DNA from: an uncultured Oscillospiraceae bacterium
Lineage (GTDB): Bacteria; Bacillota; Clostridia; Oscillospirales; Oscillospiraceae
Assembly (NCBI GenBank): GCA_900752445.1
Contig: CAADVN010000172.1
Location: 1-5,991 of the forward strand
Direction of reading: 5' to 3'
Length of the DNA: 5,991 nucleotides
The notes below the pieces were generated by a model. The model did not search any database. It saw only the letters and a program-made list of their open reading frames with translations, and was not told the origin of the DNA. The first letter of the stretch is position 1; every line of letters begins with the position of its first letter. Both the position numbers and the translations under genes were made by a program. Of the stretch, positions 1 through 5,991 are shown in pieces.

Positions 1-3000
1 CCCGCCCCCCCCCCGCCCCTTCCGTGGGCGCGTCCGCCGCCGGGAGCCGCAGCGCGCAGCTGCTCCGCAGCCCGGCCTCCTCAGGCAGGCGGCTTTGCAG
101 CAATTCCATGGCCTGGGCCGCGCGCATGAGCGCCAAGTCGCTGTCGCCGCGCTCTGCGCTGATCTCCACGGCCTCCGAGAGGCAGAGGTATCCCTCCAGC
201 GCGTCGCCCGCACCGCCCTCGAGCAGCGCCAGGGCGCGGCGGATATAAGGCTCGGCCTCGTCCGGCTCCTGCATGAGCCTGTAAGCCTGGGCCGCAGCGC
301 GCAGGCTGCGGGCCAGCGCGTTGGCGTCGTTCCGGCCCTCCTCCTCGGCCAGGCGGCGGAGCGCGGACTTGAGCAGCTTCGCCCCGCCCGTGCGGCGAAG
401 GCCGGCTCTCGCCTTTTGCGCGCGTCCGGCGTGCTCCGCTGCCAGCTCCGGCTCGCCCAGCCGCTCATACACCAGCGAGAGCTGACCGCACACCGCGGCC
501 ATGTCCGCGTGCTCCCGCGGCAGCCGGCGCTCACGTATTCCCAGCGCCCGGCACAGCAGCGCTTCGGCGCGGCGCGCGTCCGCCCCGTCCTCCGAGAGCA
601 GGTACGGCTCCGCAGCAAGGGCGCAGACGTCCGCGAGCCGCAGGCTATCCTCAGGGCGCCTGGCCTCGCATAGGCGCAGGGCCTTCTCCGCATGTGCCTG
701 AGCGGCCCCGGCCTCGCCCGAGAGCATGTGCGCGCGGGCGAGTATCAGATGCGCGTTCTCAAGGGCAGGGCTGCCGCCGGGCGCGGTGTCCCGCAGCAGC
801 TCCAGCGCCCTCTCGCCGTGACGCAGCGCGCGCCGCGCGTCGCCCATCTCCGCATACGTCGCCGCGAGCGAGGCCTCAGCCCTGCCCTGCTCCACGCATG
901 GCGGCAGGCCGTGCAGCAGCTGTGCCGCACGCTCCGCATCGGCTATGGCCCCGGCCAAGTCGCCGAAGTGCCGCTCCGTTATGGAGCAGTTGAGCCGGGC
1001 GCGGGCCAGCGCCAGGGTATCCGGCGGCTCCAGCGCCTCACGCAGCCTCAGGCATTCGCCGGCGTAGTACGCTGCCTCGGCGGCGCGGCCAACGGCATAG
1101 CAACAGCGCCCGGCGCAGGAGGCAAAGTCCCCGTGCGCGTCCTCGAGCAGCTCCGACGCGCGTATATACAAGTCCGCGCCCTGCGCGTACAGCCGCTCGT
1201 CAGTGTCCGAACCGAGCCGCTCGCTCACTGCGCCGAGGAAGGCCGCGCAGTCGGCGTCGCGCGGCTTGAGCTCCTCTGTCAGCACGGAGCGCACCAGCGG
1301 GTGTATCCGCAGCAGGCCGTCCGCGCCGCGCCTGACCCAGCCCCGGGCCTCTAGCCGGCGCAGCCTGCGCCGGTCCTCCGCCGCCTCGCAGCTCAGGAAC
1401 AGGGCCGCGTCCAGCCCGCAGTCCGGCAGCAGCGCGATGTGGCAGAGCAGCCCGCGGCAGTCCTCGCCCAGCTCCTGGAGCGCAAAGAGCCGGCGCAGCT
1501 GCTCGTGTACGTCGCCGCCTCCGCCGTGGCGGAACTCGGCCAAGAGCGTGCGCGGCGTCACCCGGCCCGCGCCCCAGTCCTCCTCGACCGCCCGCGCGCA
1601 CAGCTCCACCGCCAGCGGATGGCAGCCCAGCTCGTGCAGCAGCGCCCTCACCTCGCCGCGCGCGCTGCGGCCTGTCGGCGCTGCCGACTCATAGAGCGCC
1701 AGCGCCTGCGCCTCGTCCAAGGGCCCGAGCTCCGGCGTGACCGTATCCGGGCGGCCGCGCGTCGTGATAAGCAGCCTCAGCTTCAGGGCGCAGAGCTCGG
1801 CGTACTCCGGCTCCGCGCGGAGCTCATCGAGGTCCCGGGCACCGCTGCCCAGGCCGTCTATTATGAGCAGGCTGTCCTCGTACCAGTCCTTGAGTATGTC
1901 GAGCCGGCGGCGGTAGTCCCGCTCTTCCCGGGCCGGGCCCGCGGCGGGCCGGCTCAGGCCCGAGAACTCCATGCCCAGCACCGTCTCGCGCAGGCTGCCG
2001 CGGCCCGTGACAAGGTGCACGTCCAGGCCGCGGCGCTTCATCCTGCGCCCGAAGGCCTTTGCAAGCTCAGTCTTGCCCATGCCCCATATGCCCCAGACCC
2101 ACAGCGGCTGGCGGCCCGCGTCGAAGTCGGCCTCGAGCCGGGCCAGCTCCTTTTCCCGGCTGGCCTCGCTGAAATACGGGCTGCCGGCAAGGCCCTCGGG
2201 CAGGCGGTACTTCGGCGGGAGCACCAACCGCCCCAGCTCGAGCAGGTCGTCGAGCATCTCGCCCGCCCCGGCATAGCGCTCCCGCGGCTCTGCGGCCAGG
2301 GCTCGGCCCAGCAGGCCCATGAGCCGCGAGGCCGCCTCGCCATGGAAGCCGCAGCGCTCCGCCTGACGGCGTGTGAGCGGCGGCGTCAGCCCGCTGCTCA
2401 GCGCCAAGGCCTCGCCCCGGGCCTCACGGTAGCCCTCGCCCCGCAGCAGGTACATGAACATGCAGCCCGCTGAATACACGTCCGACGCCGGCGAGAGCCG
2501 GAGCCCGCCGTCATTGCCCCAGAGCAGTTCCGGCGCGGCGTAGCCAGGCGTGTAGAAGACCCGGCGGTCGGTTATGGGCGCGGTGAGCCCGTCGGGCCCC
2601 AGCTCACGCGCGCTGCCGAAGTCCAGCAGCCTGCCCACGCCTATTTCGCCCCGCCCGGCGTCCGGGCCCATGAGAAAGAGGTTCCCGGCCTGCACGTCGC
2701 CGTGGATGCAGCCCTCACGGTGTATATCCCGCAGCGGCCTCAGCAGTTCCTCCATTATCCGCACCACGAGCTCCGGCCCTGGCAGGCCGCCGCAGCGCAG
2801 AGGCCGCCCGGGCTCCGGCGGCCGGGCGCACTCATCCAGCAGGTCGCGCAAAAACCAGCCCCGGCCCGGGCCCTCCATCACTATGAACGCGCCCTCGGGC
2901 GCCTCAAGGCCCCGCCCCTCTACGATGAGCCGGCAGGGCCGGAGCGTCTCCCAGGCGGCGAGCGCACGCCCGCTGCCGCGCGCCAGGCGCTGGCCCAGGG

Positions 3001-3280
3001 CGTCCTCCCTCGCCATGTCCGCGCGCAGGCAAGCCAAATACTCCTCGGCCCCGGCCTCCTGCGCTGCCGGCGCCACCATCCAGTCCCGGCGCAGGTATTC
3101 GTGCTCCGCGCAGAGCGGATAGCTCTCCTTTATCATAAACATCCGCCCGCTGCCCTGCCTCGACGCAGGGTACACCAGCGAGCTGCCGCCCCGGCCCACG
3201 GGCGCGCCCGTTATCCTGTAGCGCGCTCCGCCGCCGCACAGCTCCGCGCCCACAGGCAGCGGCACCCTGCCGTCATACAT
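1..3280 (-). CDS. Ser/Thr kinase-like/NB-ARC (STAND)/TPR-like fusion protein, C-terminus beyond window
   Basis: One uninterrupted frame gives 1093 residues and is still open at the left edge. Residues 1-350 are a protein-kinase-like domain: glycine loop GRGGSSLVY (29-37), Lys51 in MIKE, catalytic loop HGDVQAGN (193-200, Asp195, Asn200), DFG at 220-222, APE at 249-251, then a DVYSAG segment (267-272). Residues 373-600 are an NB-ARC-type STAND NTPase: P-loop GIWGMGKT (397-404), Walker B LLIIDG ending near Asp475, ITTR at 505-508, and the GxP-type motif GCHPLA (552-557). A winged-helix-like part ending in HPLVRSVL follows (about 605-670). From about 700 on, Ala/Leu-rich helical pairs look like TPRs. 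Family knowledge suggests a sensor-switch-kinase protein acting in the cytoplasm; the ligand and substrate are unknown. ATG at 3280 is chosen because the conserved kinase N-terminus begins about ten residues later. It overlaps the upstream gene by 8 bp, its own ribosome site is weak (GGCGGG 8 nt or GGAAAGG 12 nt upstream), and translational coupling is likely. Confidence 0.92.
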   Translation of the reverse strand, partial: MYDGRVPLPVGAELCGGGARYRITGAPVGRGGSSLVYPASRQGSGRMFMIKESYPLCAEHEYLRRDWMVAPAAQEAGAEEYLACLRADMAREDALGQRLARGSGRALAAWETLRPCRLIVEGRGLEAPEGAFIVMEGPGRGWFLRDLLDECARPPEPGRPLRCGGLPGPELVVRIMEELLRPLRDIHREGCIHGDVQAGNLFLMGPDAGRGEIGVGRLLDFGSARELGPDGLTAPITDRRVFYTPGYAAPELLWGNDGGLRLSPASDVYSAGCMFMYLLRGEGYREARGEALALSSGLTPPLTRRQAERCGFHGEAASRLMGLLGRALAAEPRERYAGAGEMLDDLLELGRLVLPPKYRLPEGLAGSPYFSEASREKELARLEADFDAGRQPLWVWGIWGMGKTELAKAFGRRMKRRGLDVHLVTGRGSLRETVLGMEFSGLSRPAAGPAREERDYRRRLDILKDWYEDSLLIIDGLGSGARDLDELRAEPEYAELCALKLRLLITTRGRPDTVTPELGPLDEAQALALYESAAPTGRSARGEVRALLHELGCHPLAVELCARAVEEDWGAGRVTPRTLLAEFRHGGGGDVHEQLRRLFALQELGEDCRGLLCHIALLPDCGLDAALFLSCEAAEDRRRLRRLEARGWVRRGADGLLRIHPLVRSVLTEELKPRDADCAAFLGAVSERLGSDTDERLYAQGADLYIRASELLEDAHGDFASCAGRCCYAVGRAAEAAYYAGECLRLREALEPPDTLALARARLNCSITERHFGDLAGAIADAERAAQLLHGLPPCVEQGRAEASLAATYAEMGDARRALRHGERALELLRDTAPGGSPALENAHLILARAHMLSGEAGAAQAHAEKALRLCEARRPEDSLRLADVCALAAEPYLLSEDGADARRAEALLCRALGIRERRLPREHADMAAVCGQLSLVYERLGEPELAAEHAGRAQKARAGLRRTGGAKLLKSALRRLAEEEGRNDANALARSLRAAAQAYRLMQEPDEAEPYIRRALALLEGGAGDALEGYLCLSEAVEISAERGDSDLALMRAAQAMELLQSRLPEEAGLRSSCALRLPAADAPTEGAGGGR
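5..14 (-). repeat. G10 homopolymer in the coding strand of the STAND gene
   Basis: Ten consecutive C on the plus strand (G on the coding strand) sit within GGGGC-G10-CGGG. In frame this reads as a Gly-rich stretch after PAADAPTEGA. Tracts of this length slip during replication and are also prone to sequencing error. The following frame lies outside the window. Confidence 0.8.
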
Positions 3281-4853
3281 CGCCGCAGCCCGCCTTTCCC
3301 GCGCACAGCCTGTAGTTTTCGCTTATGACGAGCTGCATCATGTACAAAAGCGCACTGTCCGCGCTCATGGGCAGGCTCATCGGGTCCGCCTGAAGGCAGA
3401 GGAAGATGAAGCGGTCCAGCACGAAGGGCGGGTAGAAGCCGCTAAAGCCGAAGCAGTGCAAAAAGGCGTTCAGGCAGCCGATGCAGGTCTTCGCAGGGTC
3501 GCCCTCGGGGTCATAGAGCGCGTCGGCTACCTCCTGCAGGGTGTAGAGCATGCGCGCAGCGCCGGCATCGCCCCGGGCCTCCGCCTCGCGTATGTCCAGC
3601 TCAAGCCGCTCCTCCAGGCCCTCCGAGGGCAGGGGCAGCCCGCGCGGCGGCACGTAAAGGCAGCCGCTCATGTAGAAATACGCCAGCAGCAGCACCGTCG
3701 AGCGGTTTATGTCCCTGCCGTTGGCCGGGGCCTCCGCAGGCCGCGTCATCGCCCGCAGCGAGGCCGAGAGGTTCTTCAGGGGCAGCACTATCGCCTCGTT
3801 GAAGGGTATCTGGTCATAACTCAGCTTCTCGCGCCCGCGCCGCGGTATGCCCAGCTCCATATAGTCGAGCAGCTCTATGTCCTGCTGCCCGAGCATCGCG
3901 GCGGTCAGGCTGCTGTACACCCTCGGCACGCCGTCCTCGTCCGTGGCCACGGGTATGTTCACCGCCCGGCCATCGCGGTCCAGGCCCACGCTCGCCGGAT
4001 AGAGCAGCGCGATGTACTTGAGCAGCTCCTTGAGCATGCGTATCCTGCGCATCGAAAAGCCCGGGGCATAGCCGCCCCGCCCGTGCCGCGCCGTGAACTC
4101 CTCCTCGTGCGCGAGCATGTACGCTATGAGCTCGTCCTCCCTGCCGGTCTCGTCCACGCCGCCGCCCAGCAGCGACTCCAGCCTGCCGCTGAGCGAGGCG
4201 GTCATGCCATAGCCGAAGGGCTGGCGCAGGCCGCGCCCCGGCCCGTCGTACCTGCCGCTGCGCCCAGACTCATAGCGCCGCATCAGCTCCAGCGCCTTCA
4301 CGTAGTCGAGCCGCGGCCTGTGCCCAAGGCAGTAGCTGCATATGTAGTCAAAGGGGTTCCGCAGGCTTAGCAGCTCGCGCCCGGCGGCCAGCAGCAGTTT
4401 CGAGCCCTCCGGCTCCCCGAGCCCCAGCGCGAAGATGAGCTTTATCGCCGTCTCACGCCCAAAAGCGCCGCTGTCGGTCAGGTAGCTGTACCACTGCCGG
4501 CTGTCGATGCCCGTGCGCGCGGCGCCGAAGCCCGGGAAAAAGCTCTCGGCCAGGACGGACGCGAGGCCACGGGTCAGCGCCTCGGGCCAGGGCCGGTTGC
4601 CGCAGCCCTCGAGGTCGCAGCAGTCCGAAAGCGGCACGCCCGAGCGCTCTGAGGCCCGCGCCATGAACTGCGGGAAAGCCGTCTGGATGCGCCGGCGCAG
4701 CAGGTAGCCCGGCGTGCAGATGGTCTCGCTCCGGTTCAAAAACTCCAAGAGCTCCCGGTGCACGCTGCTCTTTATCCACTTATCCGAGCTGTGCAGCTCA
4801 CGCGCCCAGCTCTCCATCTGGCGTCCGGCGAGCCTTGTGATGCCCTCGTCCAT
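3273..4853 (-). CDS. Hypothetical 526-residue helical protein coupled to the kinase-STAND gene
   Basis: I cannot name this family. The protein has no signal peptide and no convincing membrane segment, so it is probably cytoplasmic. It appears mostly helical. Two segments resemble each other: residues 132-177 (GRETAIKLIFALGLGE, then LLLAAG, then RNPFDYICSYCL) and residues 455-487 (CIGCLNAFLHCFGF, then DRFIFLCL). Both follow the pattern N/K..L..cGf..l....fD.i...cL. From memory this pattern recurs in Firmicute proteins encoded beside protein-kinase genes, and the first copy looks like a degenerate helix-turn-helix. I did not verify this by search. Residues 380-410 (INRSTVLLLAYFYMSG) form a hydrophobic helix before the second copy. 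ATG at 4853 is supported by AAAGGGGG with 7-nt spacing and a TATAAT promoter just upstream. Being first in the operon and overlapping the kinase-STAND start by 8 bp suggests a partner, substrate or regulator of that protein. Coding is secure; function is unknown. Confidence 0.9.
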   Translation of the reverse strand: MDEGITRLAGRQMESWARELHSSDKWIKSSVHRELLEFLNRSETICTPGYLLRRRIQTAFPQFMARASERSGVPLSDCCDLEGCGNRPWPEALTRGLASVLAESFFPGFGAARTGIDSRQWYSYLTDSGAFGRETAIKLIFALGLGEPEGSKLLLAAGRELLSLRNPFDYICSYCLGHRPRLDYVKALELMRRYESGRSGRYDGPGRGLRQPFGYGMTASLSGRLESLLGGGVDETGREDELIAYMLAHEEEFTARHGRGGYAPGFSMRRIRMLKELLKYIALLYPASVGLDRDGRAVNIPVATDEDGVPRVYSSLTAAMLGQQDIELLDYMELGIPRRGREKLSYDQIPFNEAIVLPLKNLSASLRAMTRPAEAPANGRDINRSTVLLLAYFYMSGCLYVPPRGLPLPSEGLEERLELDIREAEARGDAGAARMLYTLQEVADALYDPEGDPAKTCIGCLNAFLHCFGFSGFYPPFVLDRFIFLCLQADPMSLPMSADSALLYMMQLVISENYRLCAGKAGCGDV

Positions 4854-4860
4854 GCCGCCG

Positions 4861-4868
4861 CCCCCTTT
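4861..4868 (-). promoter_or_regulatory. Ribosome binding site of the 526-residue protein gene
   Basis: AAAGGGGG on the minus strand lies 7 nt (CGGCGGC) before the ATG at 4853. It fixes that start over any internal ATG. Confidence 0.75.
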
Positions 4869-4879
4869 CCGTCCCCTAC

Positions 4880-4909
4880 ATTATAACTCCCTCTATCCGC
4901 CTTCCGCAA
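4880..4909 (-). promoter_or_regulatory. Sigma70/SigA-type promoter of the leftward operon
   Basis: On the minus strand a perfect TATAAT (4885-4880) lies 18 bp downstream of TTGCGG (4909-4904), which matches only the TTG half of the -35 consensus. It forms an AT-rich island in very GC-rich DNA. Transcription would start near 4873, about 20 nt before the ATG at 4853, leaving room for the ribosome site and little else. The weak -35 could mean activator dependence, which is inference. Confidence 0.7.
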
Positions 4910-4966
4910 GCGCGGGCCGAAAAGTGAAACAGAGCCCCGCTCCGCGCCGGTGTATGCTGGGCGCAG

Positions 4967-4974
4967 AAAGGAGG
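4967..4974 (+). promoter_or_regulatory. Ribosome binding site deciding the start at 4983
   Basis: AAAGGAGG is a near-perfect anti-16S match 8 nt (CAGATACC) before the ATG at 4983. It lies inside the 11-codon extension that an in-frame GTG at 4950 would add, so the GTG start is rejected. Confidence 0.85.
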
Positions 4975-4982
4975 CAGATACC

Positions 4983-5507
4983 ATGTACAATGAGAGTTGC
5001 CGCAGCTCGCCGGAGCTCATGGGACTGCGCCACATGCCCGGAGGCAGGCCCGTGCGCTATCCCGGCGCGACATACGCAGCCGAACGGCTGCGCTGGGTCT
5101 ACCGCCGCCGCTCCCGCGACCGGCGCTGTACGCTCAGGATACCCGAGGAGCGTACCATCGCCTACCCCGCCGGCTCTAACTTCTGCGTGAACGGCCTCGA
5201 CTACGACAGCCTCGCGCAGCTCACGGCCAGCTCCGACGGCGTGCCCGGCCTCTACCGCGACGTCTACGGCCGCCGCGTCGTCGCTATCTTCGAGCGCTTC
5301 GACTGCTTCGACGTCTTCGACCTCATGTACGAGAACCGCTTCTACAACTGGTACTTCCTGCGCTTCGGCGACAGCCTCGCCCGCGTCTACTACGCCGACG
5401 AGGGCGACTTCCTCTACGTCACCGAGGACGTGGAGAACCTGGAATACAGCTGCTGCGAAAGGCTCGAGCAGCTCGGGATGTTCGGCCCGGGCATCCTGGA
5501 CTTCTGA
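4983..5507 (+). CDS. Hypothetical 174-residue protein, Arg-rich N-half and acidic/aromatic C-half
   Basis: I do not recognise this protein. It is soluble-looking, with no signal peptide or membrane helix. Charge is clearly segregated. Residues 35-57 carry ten arginines (for example VYRRRSRDRRC at 39-49). Residues 103-155 hold about sixteen Phe/Tyr/Trp and about thirteen Asp/Glu (for example FDCFDVFD at 106-113 and RFYNWYFLRFGD at 119-130). Six cysteines (6, 49, 68, 108, 157, 158) include a CC pair near the end but no obvious zinc-binding CxxC. The alternating aromatic/acidic strands look like a beta-rich domain, which is inference. The start follows from a strong AAAGGAGG site. The gene diverges from the kinase-STAND operon across 129 bp and is followed after 14 bp by another unknown gene, so those two probably share a transcript. 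Asp, Tyr and Phe codons end almost always in C, which supports real coding. Confidence 0.85.
   Translation: MYNESCRSSPELMGLRHMPGGRPVRYPGATYAAERLRWVYRRRSRDRRCTLRIPEERTIAYPAGSNFCVNGLDYDSLAQLTASSDGVPGLYRDVYGRRVVAIFERFDCFDVFDLMYENRFYNWYFLRFGDSLARVYYADEGDFLYVTEDVENLEYSCCERLEQLGMFGPGILDF
5288..5323 (+). repeat. Four tandem 9-bp units CTTCGANNN inside the 174-residue gene
   Basis: Units begin at 5288, 5297, 5306 and 5315 (CTTCGAGCG, CTTCGACTG, CTTCGACGT, CTTCGACCT). The first six bases are identical in all four. The 9-bp period is in frame and encodes Phe-Glu/Asp-x four times (residues 103-114), so copy-number change would add or remove three residues without a frameshift. Confidence 0.75.
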
Positions 5508-5514
5508 AAGGGGG
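5507..5514 (+). promoter_or_regulatory. Ribosome binding site of the gene at 5522
   Basis: AAAGGGGG begins at the last base of the preceding stop codon and lies 7 nt (ACTGAAA) before the ATG at 5522. It matches the form and spacing of the site before the 526-residue gene. Confidence 0.75.
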
Positions 5515-5521
5515 ACTGAAA

Positions 5522-5991
5522 ATGGACGCGGCATACAGGGCCGGGCGGCTTCGCGGGCACGGCCTGGACTACGAGGAATTCACGCAGGGCCTGGCCTGCA
5601 GCGGACGGGCCTTCACCTGGAAGCGCAGGTATCTGAGCCTCGGCGGCGCAGAGGGCGGGGCGCTCGTCATCCGCGCGCCCGCGGGCAGCTACGCGCGGCT
5701 CGGCGGCGCAGGGGAATTCCGCTACAGCTCGAGGACCCGGGCCTTCAGGCTGGACGCGCCCGACCTGCGCCTTTGCGTGGTGAGGGTTCTCGGCACCTCG
5801 CCGCTCGAGCTGGACTGCCGGGAGTTCCGCACGGTGCTCGAGGGCGACAGCTACAGTGAGAGCAGCCCCGAAGATGAGCTGGGCCGGCGCGAGGCGGACG
5901 GCGGGCTCTGCATCGACAGCTGCGGCTGGGCCCGGGCGGGGCTCCTACCCCCCGAGCCCGGCGGGAAACCCGTCCGCCGGGTCGACCGCCC
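5522..5991 (+). CDS. Hypothetical protein, N-terminal 156 residues, 3' end beyond window
   Basis: The frame is open from ATG to the right edge and begins MDAAYRAGRLRGHGLDYEEF. I do not recognise the family. There is no signal peptide, membrane segment or nucleotide-binding motif in the visible part. The middle (residues 33-105) alternates hydrophobic strands with Gly-rich turns, including LGGAEGG (40-46) and LGGAGEF (60-66), spaced 20 residues apart and encoded by an identical 13-bp stretch at 5639 and 5699. This suggests a beta-rich fold. Residues about 106-130 are acidic and Ser-rich (DSYSESSPEDE). Cysteines occur at about residues 26, 85, 99, 130 and 134. The gene follows the 174-residue gene by 14 bp with its own good ribosome site, so co-transcription is likely. 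High GC with C/G-ending codons matches the neighbour. Function is unknown, and the missing C-terminus may carry the recognisable domain. Confidence 0.82.
   Translation, partial: MDAAYRAGRLRGHGLDYEEFTQGLACSGRAFTWKRRYLSLGGAEGGALVIRAPAGSYARLGGAGEFRYSSRTRAFRLDAPDLRLCVVRVLGTSPLELDCREFRTVLEGDSYSESSPEDELGRREADGGLCIDSCGWARAGLLPPEPGGKPVRRVDR

Noticed and set aside
2664..2702. Aminoglycoside phosphotransferase as the identity of the kinase domain
   Set aside because: HGD is typical of that family, but the glycine loop, DFG, TPGYAAPE and DVYSAG order fit protein-kinase-like enzymes.
95..3328. Long plus-strand reading frames (95-673, 692-1354, 1439-2473, 2702-3328) opposite the kinase-STAND gene
   Set aside because: They share one antisense register whose first codon base pairs with the GC-rich third codon position of the real gene, so stop codons are rare. 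The translations are Arg/Ala/Gln-rich with no motifs, while the minus strand shows clear kinase and NTPase motifs.
3456..4370. Plus-strand 304-codon frame opposite the 526-residue gene
   Set aside because: Low-complexity Ala/Arg/Gln/His translation without domain features. It is a shadow of the well-supported minus-strand gene, which has a promoter and ribosome site.
4953..4958. TATGCT as a -10 box for the rightward genes
   Set aside because: It matches four of six positions and is placed sensibly, but there is no -35 at 16-18 bp (GTGAAA at 4924 is 23 bp away). Too weak to annotate.
4944..4964. Dyad GCGCC-N11-GGCGC around the possible rightward -10 (an operator?)
   Set aside because: Five-base arms are expected by chance in DNA this GC-rich, and the symmetry does not extend on either side.
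4950..4982. GTG at 4950 as start of the 174-residue protein
   Set aside because: The extension would contain the AAAGGAGG ribosome site that serves the ATG at 4983, and no ribosome site precedes the GTG.
4893..5534. Minus-strand 213-codon frame opposite the 174-residue gene
   Set aside because: The translation is a monotonous Val/Ala/Glu pattern typical of antisense to C-ending codons, and the plus strand has a much better ribosome site and a co-directional neighbour.
5639..5711. 13-bp direct repeat CTCGGCGGCGCAG at 5639 and 5699
   Set aside because: Exactly 60 bp apart and in frame, encoding LGGA twice. This is best explained by protein sequence and codon bias rather than a mobile or regulatory element.

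Overview
The window is very GC-rich (about 70% by eye, not counted) and densely coding. Strong purine-rich Shine-Dalgarno sites (AAAGGAGG, AAAGGGGG), a perfect TATAAT box, and frequent ATA and AGG codons suggest a high-GC relative of the Clostridia/Firmicutes, perhaps a gut anaerobe. This is inferred from style and recalled gene families. A Coriobacteria-like or Synergistes-like genome cannot be excluded. No rRNA, tRNA, CRISPR, transposase or phage structural gene is visible.

Layout: two gene pairs diverge from a 129-bp intergenic region (4854-4982). Leftward, a 526-residue mostly helical protein (3273-4853) overlaps by 8 bp the start of a very large gene that runs off the left edge (3280 to 1, at least 1093 residues). 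The large gene has no in-frame stop anywhere and encodes a Ser/Thr-kinase-like domain, an NB-ARC-type STAND NTPase with winged helix, and a long helical TPR-like region. Rightward, a 174-residue protein of unrecognised family (4983-5507) is followed after 14 bp by a second unrecognised gene (5522 to beyond the right edge).

How the genes may work together: kinase-STAND-TPR proteins are built as ligand-gated switches. The repeats would sense, the NTPase would change state, and the kinase would be the output. The translationally coupled 526-residue protein is the obvious candidate partner, substrate or regulator. The rightward pair may belong to the same locus because it shares the intergenic control region, but nothing in the sequence proves this. 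Bacterial STAND NTPases include known antiphage sensors, so a defence or stress-signalling role is plausible but unproven.

Two smaller structures stand out. One is a run of ten G (coding strand) in the STAND gene at the left edge. The other is a 4 x 9-bp tandem repeat inside the 174-residue gene.
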